NCBI GenBank assembly: GCA_900472625.1
Contig: UCIT01000008.1
Coordinates: 62,001 to 126,000 of the forward strand
Reading direction: 5' to 3'
Length of the DNA: 64,000 nt
DNA from: Hyphomicrobiales bacterium
Lineage (GTDB): Bacteria; Pseudomonadota; Alphaproteobacteria; Rhizobiales; Rhizobiaceae
Part shown: one piece after another, positions 1 through 10,043 of the stretch
Layout of the letters: each line of letters opens with the position of its first letter
Position numbering within the stretch: position 1 is the first letter of the stretch
Notes under the pieces: generated by a model
Told to the model about the DNA's origin: nothing
Database searches by the model: none
What the model saw: only the letters and a program-made list of their open reading frames with translations
Program-made: the position numbers and the translations under genes

Positions 1-1
1 G

Positions 2-684
<683 letters not shown>

Positions 685-728
685 TCAGCAGTATTGGCGT
701 GCTTGTTGCGCTTGGCCCGTTCACAGGC

Positions 729-1928
729 TTAGTCAAAGAAGTCGGCGTCCTCTTCCGCGAGGTATTTCCTCGCCGCTTCTGCATCGATGTCGACGCCGAG
801 GCCTGGCGCTTCGAGAACGTCAACCATGCTGTCTTTGACGATTTGCTCCGGCAAGCCGATGACCAGATCCTCCCACCACGGGTCGGATGCCGATGGGTAT
901 TCAAAGGCCACGTAATTTGCGGGCAGCGTCGCGCAGACATTGATCAAGGCTCCGAGGCCGAGCAGACCGTTCGCGGTGCCGTGAGGTGCCATCAAAATCG
1001 AATGCATGTAAGCGTGTTCAGCGACCCATTTTAACTCTGCGATACCGCCGATATCCGCAGGATCGGGTCCGATTACGCGAACCGCCTGGGTTTCGATCAG
1101 CTCTTTGAAGTTGTGTCGCAGATAGATTTGCTCCCCGGTGTGGATGGGGGTCGAGGTGGAGGTCGTTAGTTCCCGGTAAGCCTGAGGATTGACCCAAGGC
1201 ACGTAGTCTCCGGTCAACATGTCCTCAAGCCACATCAGATTGTACTTTTCGACCGCTCGAGCGAATTTGATCGCATCCGGCAACATCCATCCCGGTCCGC
1301 AATCGAGCGCAAGGCTAACATTATCGCCGAGAACCTCCTTCATTGCGATGACGCAGTCGAGCATGTGATTGAAGCCGCGCTCGCTAATCACGCCTTGATC
1401 CATGGCGCCGTGGTAGCCTGCTTTTTTCTGGGTGACGCCATAATGAAAGTCGCCGATCGTATCCTTCATGTTCGAGTGAAAGGAAATGCCCTGCTTGACC
1501 ATGAAGAAATTCTGCGGCTGCTCCATCATCCACTTGACGTCGGCTGCGTAGTCTTCCGGCCGGTCGCCTGTCCGTTTGCGTCGGATCGAACCGTTGTAGA
1601 CCCGCACCTTATCTCGCACCTTGCCGCCAAGCAGCTTATAAACTGGCACGCCGGCGGCCTTGCCGGCGATGTCCCATAGCGCGTGCTCGATCGCGCTGAC
1701 GGCTGCCCCATAGGGTTTGAAGGAGCCGCGCTGGCGGATTTTGAGCATCACGCGCTCGACGTCGGTCGGGTCCTCACCGATAAGCGCGTCGCGAAAATGC
1801 AGCACCCATGGCTTGAGATAGGACTTGGTGAATTCGACTTCGCCCAGCCCATAGAGACCTTCGTCGGTGACAATACGCACTATTGGATGTTTGCCGATAA
1901 CGGCACAGCGTAGATCGGTGATCTTCAT
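729..1928 (-). CDS. Enolase-superfamily dehydratase (mandelate racemase/muconate lactonizing group), copy 1
   Basis: This 399-residue protein has the full capping domain plus TIM barrel of the mandelate racemase group. Putative metal ligands are Asp in LALDCGPG, Glu in MWLEDML and Glu in HTGEQIY. A candidate base pair is Lys in FMVKQG and His in APHGTANG. Family members abstract the alpha proton of a sugar acid and usually dehydrate it. The start ATG follows GGGGGAAAG. It is the third gene of a minus-strand series with two more enolase-superfamily genes, so a sugar-acid substrate is likely, but the exact acid is not readable. The acidic C-terminus EEDADFFD is odd but not informative. Confidence 0.88.
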   Translation of the reverse strand: MKITDLRCAVIGKHPIVRIVTDEGLYGLGEVEFTKSYLKPWVLHFRDALIGEDPTDVERVMLKIRQRGSFKPYGAAVSAIEHALWDIAGKAAGVPVYKLLGGKVRDKVRVYNGSIRRKRTGDRPEDYAADVKWMMEQPQNFFMVKQGISFHSNMKDTIGDFHYGVTQKKAGYHGAMDQGVISERGFNHMLDCVIAMKEVLGDNVSLALDCGPGWMLPDAIKFARAVEKYNLMWLEDMLTGDYVPWVNPQAYRELTTSTSTPIHTGEQIYLRHNFKELIETQAVRVIGPDPADIGGIAELKWVAEHAYMHSILMAPHGTANGLLGLGALINVCATLPANYVAFEYPSASDPWWEDLVIGLPEQIVKDSMVDVLEAPGLGVDIDAEAARKYLAEEDADFFD

Positions 1929-1945
1929 CTTCTTTCCCCCCTGCT

Positions 1946-3307
1946 TCAGCTCCAGGTACGGTCCCAGGAATATTCGTCATCCCAACGGTTGGTTGACTGC
2001 CAAATGCCGGAGACGCCCGGCTGCAAATGCCGCGATATGACCTCGTCGACGACATCGTCGATCCCCAAGCCCGGCTTGTCCGTCACCGTAATGAAGCCAT
2101 CCTTCACCAGGGGCTTGGGGAGCCCGGTAACGATATCGTCCCACCAGTCAACGTCGGCGGAGTGGTATTCAAGCGCCATGAAATTCTCGGTCGCTGTCGC
2201 AACATGTGCGGCGGCCATCGCTGCGATCGGGCTTTCAGCCATGTGGATTGCCATCGCTACACCGTGATCTTGCGCCATGTCGCCAATTTTCTTGGTCTCC
2301 AGAATTCCTCCGCTGGTGAGGAGGTCAGGGTGGATGACAGAGACCCCACCACTTCTCAGCAGAGGCTCAAAGCCCTCTTTCAAATAGATATCCTCGCCCG
2401 TGCAAATCGGCACGGTGGTCGCGTCCTGCAACTGTCGATACTGCTTAGAAAATTGCCATGGAATGACATCCTCGAGCCAGGCCGGCACGTATTTCTCGAT
2501 GCGTCGTGCGAGGCGAATGCCATTTTGCATGGAGATATGGCCGATGTGGTCAATCGCAAGCGGCACGTCCATCCCGATCACTTCGCGGACCTCGGCAATG
2601 TACTGCTCGAGAAGATCGAGGCCCTTGTCGGTGAAGTGGAGCCCGGTGAACGGATGCTGGACATTATGGAGATCGTAGGACGCATTGCGCATGCGCCGCT
2701 CGTCGATCGTTTTCAGCGGACCGCGGGTTGGATCGTTGCGATAGCCTTCAAGTGATCCTGCGGGAAATACCACCGCTCCTGGCACATCTGCGATCTGCAT
2801 CAGCCCAAGGTCCATTTTAAGGAACGTAAAACCGAGGTCCATGCGCTGCTTCAGACGCTTGCCGGTCTCCGTGCCGCTTGGAACGGTCGCATCCGTATCG
2901 CAGTAGACACGGATCTTTTCTCGAAACCTGCCGCCAAGCATCTGGTAAATCGGCACACCATAGGCTTTGCCAGCGAGATCCCACAAGGCAATCTCCACCG
3001 CCGAAACACCGCCGCCCTGCCGTCCATGCCCGCCAAACTGCTTGATGCGTCGGAAAAGGCGGTCGATGTCGCAGGGATTTTCGCCGAGCAATCGGCTCTT
3101 CAGCATCAAGGCGTAAGTCGCACTGGCACCGTCTCGTACCTCACCAAGCCCAACTATCCCCTGGTTGGTGTAGATCTTGAGGAGCGCAGAGGTGAAGGGC
3201 GCGCCGACTATTTCGGCGACACGCATATCGGTGATACGCAGTTCGGAAGGTTTGGAATTGGAGTTTACACGATCGAGCGCTGCTTCGGCTCCATCTGCCT
3301 CTCGCAT
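1946..3307 (-). CDS. Enolase-superfamily dehydratase, copy 2
   Basis: This is a 453-residue member of the mandelate racemase group, longer than the usual 380-400 because of an N-terminal tail of about 25 residues and an insert near residues 160-205. Likely metal ligands are Asp in LAIDHIGH, Glu in WLEDVIP and Glu in CTGEDIY. Candidate catalytic residues are Lys in FLKMDLG and His in AIHMAESP. The ATG at 3307 is preferred because GAGG lies eight bases upstream; an in-frame start at 3364 lacks this. It lies 17 bp upstream of copy 1 on the same strand, suggesting co-transcription. It resembles copy 1 more than copy 3 in metal-ligand motifs (E-D rather than E-E-P). Confidence 0.85.
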   Translation of the reverse strand: MREADGAEAALDRVNSNSKPSELRITDMRVAEIVGAPFTSALLKIYTNQGIVGLGEVRDGASATYALMLKSRLLGENPCDIDRLFRRIKQFGGHGRQGGGVSAVEIALWDLAGKAYGVPIYQMLGGRFREKIRVYCDTDATVPSGTETGKRLKQRMDLGFTFLKMDLGLMQIADVPGAVVFPAGSLEGYRNDPTRGPLKTIDERRMRNASYDLHNVQHPFTGLHFTDKGLDLLEQYIAEVREVIGMDVPLAIDHIGHISMQNGIRLARRIEKYVPAWLEDVIPWQFSKQYRQLQDATTVPICTGEDIYLKEGFEPLLRSGGVSVIHPDLLTSGGILETKKIGDMAQDHGVAMAIHMAESPIAAMAAAHVATATENFMALEYHSADVDWWDDIVTGLPKPLVKDGFITVTDKPGLGIDDVVDEVISRHLQPGVSGIWQSTNRWDDEYSWDRTWS

Positions 3308-3371
3308 GGTATGATCCTCGTTCTGGTCTTTACACTGGTCGCTTGATGGTCGACACAGCGGCAAACGTTGG

Positions 3372-4538
3372 TCAGTCTAGTTCAATCTCGTGATCTTGCA
3401 GGTAGTCGCGGTTCATCTCGACGCCGAGCCCTGGGTTGGAGCTGAGCTTCAGATGTCCGTTCGTGACATCGAGCGGGCGATCGATAAGGTGGTCGTATTT
3501 TCCAAGGTTCCACTCGGACGTTTCGAGCTTGTAAAAGTTCGGTACGGTCATCATCACCTGCGCGCCCGCAACCACGTTGATCGGGCCAGCGGCATCATGC
3601 GGCGAGACCGGAATGTAATAAGCTTCGCAGAGCGCCGAGATTTTCTTGAGTTCCGTAATGCCGCCGGTCCAGGTGACATCCGGCATGATATAGTCTGCAA
3701 GCTTGTTCTCGAGTACCGGAACGAAGTCCCATTTCGTGTGACCACGCTCGCCCCAGGAGATGGCAGCGCTTACTTTCTCGCGGACCTGCTTGAGGGCGTT
3801 AAGACTTTCTGGTGGGCAAGGCTCCTCGAACCAGTCAATCTGCCCCGCCTCCTCGAGGCTTCGGCAAAGGCGAATTGCGGTTGGAACATCAAAGCGGCCG
3901 TGAGCGTCAATAAGAATGTCCACATCAGGCCCTGCCGTCTCACGGATGAGTGCCGTGAGTTCGGCGGCTTCACGCTCATCCTTGCGCGACATGCTTCCAT
4001 CGAGATAGCCATCTCGCTGTTCCCGCGCATATCCATCAGTAACGCGGCCCTGCTGGGGAAAGGGGTCGAACTTCAGTCCAGTGTGACCGGAATCGACGAT
4101 GTCTCGAATCTCGCGGACGATAGCCTCGTTGCTGGTGAACTTCGCCTGATTGGGATGGGTATAAAGTGCGATCTCGTCGCGCACAGGGCCGCCGAGCAAT
4201 TCGTAGATCGGCTTGCCGAGAACCTTGCCTCGGATGTCCCAAAGTGCGATGTCGATCGCGCTTACGCATTCAACCGCAGCACCGCGGCTTCCCATATAGG
4301 TGAAGCTGCGAAATATCTTGTGCCAGAGATACTCGATGCGTGCGGGATCCTCTCCCTTAAGAGCCTGACCGATCTGACGCAGGATGGTGCAGAGAGCGCG
4401 ATTGGCGAGCTTGGTGGTCGTGGTGATCTCTCCCCAACCGCTCAATCCCTCGTCGGTCGTGACCTCGACAAAGAGAAACTCTACCCAATAAGATGCGTCA
4501 GACTTTATGAGCCACGGCCGTACGCTGGTGATTTTCAT
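3372..4538 (-). CDS. Galactonate dehydratase-like enolase-superfamily protein, copy 3
   Basis: The 388-residue protein has the layout of galactonate-type dehydratases: Lys in LKFDPFP, Asp in LIDAHGRF, Glu in WFEEPCP, Glu in WGERGHT and His in VSPHDAAGP. These enzymes remove water from an aldonic acid to give a 2-keto-3-deoxy acid. It is first of three tandem minus-strand enolase-superfamily genes and lies about 50 bp downstream of the GntR-family regulator gene, so all four may form one unit. DgoD-like is the nearest named group, but the residue after the barrel His differs, so specificity for galactonate is not claimed. Confidence 0.86.
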   Translation of the reverse strand: MKITSVRPWLIKSDASYWVEFLFVEVTTDEGLSGWGEITTTTKLANRALCTILRQIGQALKGEDPARIEYLWHKIFRSFTYMGSRGAAVECVSAIDIALWDIRGKVLGKPIYELLGGPVRDEIALYTHPNQAKFTSNEAIVREIRDIVDSGHTGLKFDPFPQQGRVTDGYAREQRDGYLDGSMSRKDEREAAELTALIRETAGPDVDILIDAHGRFDVPTAIRLCRSLEEAGQIDWFEEPCPPESLNALKQVREKVSAAISWGERGHTKWDFVPVLENKLADYIMPDVTWTGGITELKKISALCEAYYIPVSPHDAAGPINVVAGAQVMMTVPNFYKLETSEWNLGKYDHLIDRPLDVTNGHLKLSSNPGLGVEMNRDYLQDHEIELD

Positions 4539-4590
4539 CTGAGCTACCTTTGACTATGTCTGATGGCAATGGTTTCTGGCGGCGCTTTGC

Positions 4591-5301
4591 CTATCCCGCG
4601 CGGGCCGCGATACGAGCCCTCATGTGTTCCAGGAGGTGTCGACCTGAACCTTCGACATGGCGCGCGATGAGCTCAGCCGCCGCGTCGGCTTCTCCCGATT
4701 TGACGTACGCGATAAGCTGCCGATGCTCGGCCAGAATGGCCGCTCGGCGGGCGAGGGTGAAATTGAAACGCCGGCCGACGGCGCGAAGCACCTCACGGTG
4801 TTTCCACCACAGCTCCGCAGCATGGCGGTTATAATGCTTCTGGTACATCACCGTATGGAAAGCAGTGTCGAGCTCGCTATGCTTGAACGTGTCGGTGAAG
4901 TTGTTTTCTTCGATGAGTGCCTGGATGCGTTCGAGCTCGGCGATGTCTTCCACCGTCGCCATCGTTACGAACCATCGCGTCAGTGCCGGCTCGATCAGCA
5001 CGCCAATCTCGTAGATATCTCTGACGAAATCCTGATCGATCGGTCGCACGCGGGCGCCCCGGTTCGGTACGAAGGTGACGAAGCCCTCGCCGCGCAACAA
5101 CTGAAGTGCCTCGCGAACCGGGTTGGTCGAGGTGCCATGGCGTCGGGCAAGATCGGTGACGACCAGTCGCTCGTTCGCGACGAGCCGACCCTCGATGATG
5201 TCGTCCCTTATCAGCTTGTAGAGGGAGGCCCCCTCGCTTGATGCTCCATCGGCGTCAATGCCTTCGGGTGGCCTGGCTCTGAAATCAGCCGTCTCGTTCA
5301 A
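4591..5301 (-). CDS. GntR-family transcriptional regulator, FCD (FadR) subgroup
   Basis: An N-terminal winged helix-turn-helix (about residues 20-85, LYKLIRDDIIEGRL to GEGFVTFVPNRG) is followed by an all-helical FCD ligand-binding domain with spaced metal-binding histidines (TAFHTVMY, LIARHVEGS). Such proteins repress sugar-acid genes and release DNA on binding the pathway acid. I placed the start at TTG 5301 because GGGGAG lies five bases upstream; an ATG at 5340 has no ribosome site. It is divergent from the ABC importer genes and leads the enolase-superfamily genes, so it probably controls both arms. Confidence 0.85.
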   Translation of the reverse strand: MNETADFRARPPEGIDADGASSEGASLYKLIRDDIIEGRLVANERLVVTDLARRHGTSTNPVREALQLLRGEGFVTFVPNRGARVRPIDQDFVRDIYEIGVLIEPALTRWFVTMATVEDIAELERIQALIEENNFTDTFKHSELDTAFHTVMYQKHYNRHAAELWWKHREVLRAVGRRFNFTLARRAAILAEHRQLIAYVKSGEADAAAELIARHVEGSGRHLLEHMRARIAARAG

Positions 5302-5360
5302 TTTTACTCCCCATCCGTACTCTAACTTACCGACTATCATGCAAATCTGACGCAAACAAT

Positions 5361-5409
5361 GTACGATTTTTCACATTGACAGAAATTCCTTGATCTGAAA
5401 ACGTACGAT
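5361..5409. promoter_or_regulatory. Repeated GTACGAT boxes in the GntR / ABC importer divergent promoter
   Basis: The heptamer GTACGAT occurs at 5361-5367 and again at 5403-5409, the second inside the palindrome CGTACG. A TTGACA-like hexamer (5376-5381) lies between them. FCD-type GntR regulators typically bind short palindromes with GT...AC halves, so these are candidate operators of the adjacent regulator. This is inference from position and repeat only. Confidence 0.4.
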
Positions 5410-5504
5410 CTGCCCGAGGGGATACACTGACTTGAGGAGGTCAACCCAGCGGAAGAGGACCGCGCGCCATGAGCAAAGCGGCTTGGGAGAACTGGAGGAT
5501 ACCT

Positions 5505-6983
5505 ATGACGAGCATTTCACTCGGCGGTGCCGTCCTGCGCGCCACTGTCTCGACTGCATTGCTGGTGTCGCTTATGTCTGCGTCGGCAATGGGCGCATCG
5601 GTGGACCTAAGCAAGTGGTCACCGGAATATGTACGCTCGATTGCCGGCACTCAGGACTTCGATACCGCGGCTGACTGCAACAAGATTACGCCGCTCGATT
5701 ATAAAGGACGGCTGACGTTCTGGTATCAAGGCGTCTTCGAGGGCGATCCAGATTCGTTGCGGGAGTACTACAAAGAGTTCTTCGCGACCTTCCGCAAGAC
5801 CTATCCGAACATCCAGCTCGAGGAGCAGGGTCTCACCTATAACGACCTGCTCGACAAATTCCGCACCGCTCTCCTTGGTAATGCTGCCCCGATGGCCGTT
5901 CGCCTGCAGATTCTAGGCGGCGTCGAGTTCGCTTCGAAGGGATATCTTCAGCCTCTGAAACCTGAAGATATCGGCTATTCCACCCAGGATTTCTGGCCGG
6001 GCGCTATGAAGGCTGTAACCTGGGATGGTGTCTCCTACGGCATTCCGACCAACAACGAGACAATGGCATTCATCTGGAATGCCGATATCTTCAAGCGCGC
6101 CGGGCTGGACCCCGACAAGGCGCCGGCAACCTGGGATGATGTGGTCAAATATTCCAAGCAAATCCATGATAAGCTTAATGTTTCCGGTTACGGACTGGTT
6201 GCCAGAAAAAATGCCGGCAACACGCCCTATCGTTTCATGCCGCAGCTATGGGCATATGGCGGGAGCGTCTTCGACGAAACCTCTCCTGATCCAACCTACA
6301 AGGAGGTCGAGCTCGCCAGCCCTCAGAGCAAGGCGGCCTTGCAGGCATCCTACGACATGTACGTCCGCGACAAGTCAGTTCCCGTTTCGGCCCTTACCAA
6401 CCAGCAGGCCGATAATCAGCCGCTCTTCCTGGCTGGCCAGCTCGGCATGATGGTCTCCCATCCTTCAGACTATGACGTCATGCTTGACCTGCAGAAGAAG
6501 GCGACTGCGACCGACAAGGAAAAAGCGCAAACAGTCATCGACAACATGCGTTATGGCCTCATCCCGACAGGCCCGGATGGCAAACGTGCGGTCGTCTTCG
6601 GCGGTTCGAACATCCATATCCTGAAACCCGAATATGTAGAGGGTGGCAAGGTCGACGAGCCTGCTGCCAAGGCGATCGCCTGCATGTGGTCAAGCCCGGA
6701 GTGGTCGCTGAAGCTCGCCTATGTGGGATCGAACCCCGGAAACTTGAACGGCTTCAAGACAAAGTGGATGAAAGATCGCCTGGAAAAGATCAAGTTCCTG
6801 GACGTGACCACTTCCATGCTGCCTTACGGCATTCCCTTCCCGGCGCTGCCGCAGTCACCCGAGATCATGAACATCATCGTCCCGGACATGCTTCAAAACG
6901 CATTGACTGGCGCCATGACGGTTGACCAGGCTGCTGATGACGCAGCCAAGAAAGTCAAGGAACTCATGGACGGTGGCCTCTAG
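5505..6983 (+). CDS. ABC importer substrate-binding protein, sugar type (family 1)
   Basis: This 492-residue precursor begins with a Sec-type signal peptide (hydrophobic core about residues 8-25, probable cleavage around SASAMGA). The mature part has the two-lobe family-1 binding-protein look, with the segment NNETMAFIWNADIFKRAGLD typical of sugar binders. The ATG at 5505 follows GGAGG by six bases; an in-frame ATG at 5469 has no such site. It would capture a sugar, glycoside or sugar acid in the periplasm and feed the two permeases downstream. Being next to four dehydratase-like genes, a sugar acid or an oligosaccharide containing one is the likely ligand. Confidence 0.9.
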   Translation: MTSISLGGAVLRATVSTALLVSLMSASAMGASVDLSKWSPEYVRSIAGTQDFDTAADCNKITPLDYKGRLTFWYQGVFEGDPDSLREYYKEFFATFRKTYPNIQLEEQGLTYNDLLDKFRTALLGNAAPMAVRLQILGGVEFASKGYLQPLKPEDIGYSTQDFWPGAMKAVTWDGVSYGIPTNNETMAFIWNADIFKRAGLDPDKAPATWDDVVKYSKQIHDKLNVSGYGLVARKNAGNTPYRFMPQLWAYGGSVFDETSPDPTYKEVELASPQSKAALQASYDMYVRDKSVPVSALTNQQADNQPLFLAGQLGMMVSHPSDYDVMLDLQKKATATDKEKAQTVIDNMRYGLIPTGPDGKRAVVFGGSNIHILKPEYVEGGKVDEPAAKAIACMWSSPEWSLKLAYVGSNPGNLNGFKTKWMKDRLEKIKFLDVTTSMLPYGIPFPALPQSPEIMNIIVPDMLQNALTGAMTVDQAADDAAKKVKELMDGGL

Positions 6984-7000
6984 TTGAAGTCCGACAAACT

Positions 7001-7036
7001 GACCGGCTGCCGACCAATCTGCAGCCGGTCTCTTTT
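7001..7036 (+). terminator. Hairpin after the binding-protein gene (partial terminator or RNA stabiliser)
   Basis: A perfect 10-bp inverted repeat GACCGGCTGC / GCAGCCGGTC (7001-7010 and 7021-7030) with a 10-base loop is followed by TCTTTT. It lies between the binding-protein and permease genes, where such hairpins often keep the binding protein in excess over the membrane parts. Confidence 0.6.
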
Positions 7037-7059
7037 CCACGGATGAAGGGCTCCGCACA

Positions 7060-8019
7060 GTGACGATTTTAACTGGAAAGGCCGACGTGTCCGCGGTCCA
7101 ACGGCACCACAAGACGGGGGTGCTGCGCAGGATCTGGGATCACCGCTTTGACTATGCATACGTGCTTCCGTCGATCGCCGTCATGCTTATCGTCATTGCA
7201 TACCCGATCTACTACACGATCGAGCTGTCGTTCTTCAACACGCCTCCAGGCCTGCAGCTCCGAGACAAGATCTTCGTCGGGATCAATAACTACACATCCA
7301 TCCTGAAGAGCCCGGTGTTCTGGACTGTTACTAAGAACACGCTGATCTGGACGGTGGGATCGACCTTCATCTCCTTTGTCCTTGGGTTTGCCTGTGCGCT
7401 AGCGCTCCATCGCGACTTCGCTGGCCGTGCGATCCTACGCGCTATCCTGATCATCCCATGGGTCATCAGCGCGGTTGCGGCGTCTTATATATGGAAGTGG
7501 ATATACCATTCGGACTTTGGCGTCATCGGAGCGGTCTTGGTGGGTCTTGGTCTTGCGGACCGACCACCCAACTTCATCGACAACGTCGACACCGTCCTTC
7601 CCTCACTCATCGTTGTAAATATCTGGCGAGAATTTCCGTTCGCTATGATCATGATGATGGCGGGTCTCCAGACAGTTCCCGATCAACTGCTACGCGCCGC
7701 AAAGGTCGATGGGGCCAACGCGTGGCAACGTTTCTGGCATGTGACTTTTCCACACGTCAGAAACGTCTCGACCGTGACAATTCTTCTTTTGGCAGTCGCT
7801 AACTTTAACTCCTTCATCATTCCCTGGATTATGACTGGAGGAGGACCGTCGAATGCGTCGCATATCTGGATCACGCATATCTATGAACTGGCCTTTGGCC
7901 GCCAGAGGTGGGGCGTGGCCTCGGCATACTCTGTCCTGCTCTTCATGATCTTGATGTCCTTTGGCTACTTCTATGTCCGCGCGCTCAGCAGCAATGACCA
8001 GAAGGGAGAGGCTGAATGA
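7060..8019 (+). CDS. ABC sugar importer permease, MalF type
   Basis: The 319-residue protein has about six membrane helices, the first near residues 30-52, and the cytoplasmic EAA loop seen as RAAKVDGANAWQRFWHVTFP, which docks on the ATPase. It starts at GTG with GAAGGG nine bases upstream and overlaps the next permease gene by four bases (ATGA). It would form a heterodimeric channel with the MalG-type partner. Family is certain, substrate inferred only from neighbours. Confidence 0.92.
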   Translation: MTILTGKADVSAVQRHHKTGVLRRIWDHRFDYAYVLPSIAVMLIVIAYPIYYTIELSFFNTPPGLQLRDKIFVGINNYTSILKSPVFWTVTKNTLIWTVGSTFISFVLGFACALALHRDFAGRAILRAILIIPWVISAVAASYIWKWIYHSDFGVIGAVLVGLGLADRPPNFIDNVDTVLPSLIVVNIWREFPFAMIMMMAGLQTVPDQLLRAAKVDGANAWQRFWHVTFPHVRNVSTVTILLLAVANFNSFIIPWIMTGGGPSNASHIWITHIYELAFGRQRWGVASAYSVLLFMILMSFGYFYVRALSSNDQKGEAE

Positions 8020-8906
8020 GTACGATCCCAGAAGCCGCGCATCTGCGGCAGGAACGTCGCCGTAGCGGGATTGATGGATGGCGGTGGGGCGGACGCATCT
8101 TCCTGGTCTTCATGCTACTTTATACAGCTCTGCCAATGGTCTGGATGCTAATCACCTCAATCAAATCGGGTTTTGCCGCGATGCAATTCCCACCGCAATG
8201 GTGGCCTGACCAACCGACACTCGCCAGCTACCGGAAGCTGCTCGACCCGCAAAACAGCGTGGGCCAGGACTTCTTACGGTTCTTCTGGAACAGCCTCTTT
8301 GTCTCGACCGCAACGACAATTCTCTCCGTGATTGTTGCTGTCCCCGCAGCCTACGCATTCTCGCGCTTCACGTTTCCCGGCCGGAACTTCATGTTTTTCG
8401 CCGTGCTGCTGCGTAACATGTTCCCGGCCGTCATCTTTCTCGTGCCGCTCTTCATCCTTATGCGCGCGATCGGACTGGTAAATACCCACGGATCCCTCGT
8501 GCTGACCTATCTTACATTCGGTTTGCCTTTGGCGATCTGGTTGCTGAAGGGGTTCTACGACAACATTCCTGTTCAGCTTGAGCAAGCGGCGCGGATTGAC
8601 GGCGCGACACGCTTTCAGGCGTTCGTCTTGATCGTCGTGCCGCTTTCCACGCCTGGGATCATCGCGACGGCGATCTATTCCTTTATCGGTGCGTGGAACG
8701 AGTACATCTACGCCTACACCTTTCTATCGAAGAACGACCAGCTAACGCTACCGGTGGGGATTCAGCGTTTCTTTTCGGAAAACACCACCGACTTTCCCGG
8801 TCTCATGGCGGCGAGCTTCATGATGAGCGTACCCGTCGTCGTCCTGTTCCTGCTTTTGCAACGATACTTCGTACGCGCGCTTACCGAAGGCGCGGTCAAG
8901 CACTAA
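8016..8906 (+). CDS. ABC sugar importer permease, MalG type
   Basis: This 296-residue membrane protein has six predicted helices and the EAA loop EQAARIDGATRFQAFVLIVV near residue 195. Its start overlaps the stop of the MalF-type gene (ATGA), indicating translational coupling. It is the second half of the transmembrane channel. MalG-type proteins end a few residues after the last helix, as here. Confidence 0.92.
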   Translation: MSTIPEAAHLRQERRRSGIDGWRWGGRIFLVFMLLYTALPMVWMLITSIKSGFAAMQFPPQWWPDQPTLASYRKLLDPQNSVGQDFLRFFWNSLFVSTATTILSVIVAVPAAYAFSRFTFPGRNFMFFAVLLRNMFPAVIFLVPLFILMRAIGLVNTHGSLVLTYLTFGLPLAIWLLKGFYDNIPVQLEQAARIDGATRFQAFVLIVVPLSTPGIIATAIYSFIGAWNEYIYAYTFLSKNDQLTLPVGIQRFFSENTTDFPGLMAASFMMSVPVVVLFLLLQRYFVRALTEGAVKH

Positions 8907-8916
8907 GGAGTTGCCT

Positions 8917-10014
8917 GTGGCCCACGTGGTCTTGAAAGATCTAATCAAGAATTACGGCAGCTTTAACGCTGTTAAGAGCGTCTCTTTGACGGTCAATGAT
9001 GGCGAGTTTGTAGCCCTCGTTGGCCCTTCAGGCTGCGGCAAGACGACGACACTCAACCTGGTGGCAGGGCTAACCTCGGTGACATCGGGCGATATCGTCA
9101 TTGGCGACCGGATCGTCAACGACCTTGATCCCAAGGACCGCGACATCGCCATGGTGTTTCAGAACTACGCTCTTTACCCTCAAAAATCGGTCTATAAGAA
9201 TCTGGCCTTTCCGCTCCAGATGCGCAAATTGCCGAAGGACGAGATCGACAGAAAAGTCAAAGAGGCGGCCCGCGTTCTCGACATGACGCAACTGCTCGAA
9301 CGCAAGCCTCGCGAGCTGTCCGGCGGTCAGCAGCAGCGCGTGGCGCTCGGCCGCGCACTTGTCCGCGATCCCGCGGTGTTTCTCATGGACGAGCCGCTTT
9401 CCAATCTCGACGCGAAGCTACGCGTCCAGATGCGCTCCGAGATCAAGCGGTTCCATCAGGATCTGAAAGCCACGATCATCTACGTGACGCACGATCAGCT
9501 CGAAGCGGTGACCATGGCCGACCGAATGGCGGTCATGAACGGCGGTTATCTGCAGCAGTACGACACGCCAGCACAGGTATTTGCCAATCCGGTCAACATG
9601 TTCGTGGCAAGTTTCGTCGGCAGTCCGGCGATGAGCCTCGTCCCGCTGGAGGCATCGACCGCCGATGGCAACACGTTGTTGACGAGTGCTGAGGGTTGGC
9701 GTCTTGAACTCTCGCCCAAAAACGCAAGGAAAGTCGCCAAAGCTTCGTCCAAGAAGGTCGTTCTGGGAGCACGTCACTCGACGATAAAACTGCACAAGAG
9801 CGCGGCTCCGGGATGCGTGCCTGCCAAGGCGTACACAGTCGAACCAACGGGAGACGTTACATTCGTACAGGCATATTTATCGGGTGCCATCGTGAATATC
9901 AGCGTGCCACCGTCCGTCAGTGTCGCGCCAGATGAGCAGATTTGGCTGGAGTTCGATCAGGAGCGGATGCACCTGTTCGATGGCGAAACTGAAATGGCGC
10001 TCCGCGCTGATTGA
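8917..10014 (+). CDS. ABC sugar importer ATPase, UgpC/MsmK/MalK type
   Basis: The 365-residue protein carries Walker A GPSGCGKTT, Q-loop QNYALYP, signature LSGGQQQR, Walker B VFLMDEP and the switch His in YVTHDQ, followed by a C-terminal OB-fold regulatory domain from about residue 240. It energises the MalF/MalG pair. The GTG at 8917 is chosen because AAGGAG lies six bases upstream; a TTG two codons earlier sits too close to that site. It follows the permease gene by ten bases and precedes the dehydratase gene by 29, so one operon is likely. Confidence 0.92.
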   Translation: MAHVVLKDLIKNYGSFNAVKSVSLTVNDGEFVALVGPSGCGKTTTLNLVAGLTSVTSGDIVIGDRIVNDLDPKDRDIAMVFQNYALYPQKSVYKNLAFPLQMRKLPKDEIDRKVKEAARVLDMTQLLERKPRELSGGQQQRVALGRALVRDPAVFLMDEPLSNLDAKLRVQMRSEIKRFHQDLKATIIYVTHDQLEAVTMADRMAVMNGGYLQQYDTPAQVFANPVNMFVASFVGSPAMSLVPLEASTADGNTLLTSAEGWRLELSPKNARKVAKASSKKVVLGARHSTIKLHKSAAPGCVPAKAYTVEPTGDVTFVQAYLSGAIVNISVPPSVSVAPDEQIWLEFDQERMHLFDGETEMALRAD

Positions 10015-10043
10015 ATGATCTTTGAGCGCAATACGAGGCGTGG

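Noticed and set aside
3390..4553. Long open frame on the plus strand opposite the third enolase-superfamily gene
   Set aside because: It mirrors a clear enzyme gene on the other strand, has no family resemblance and no ribosome site.
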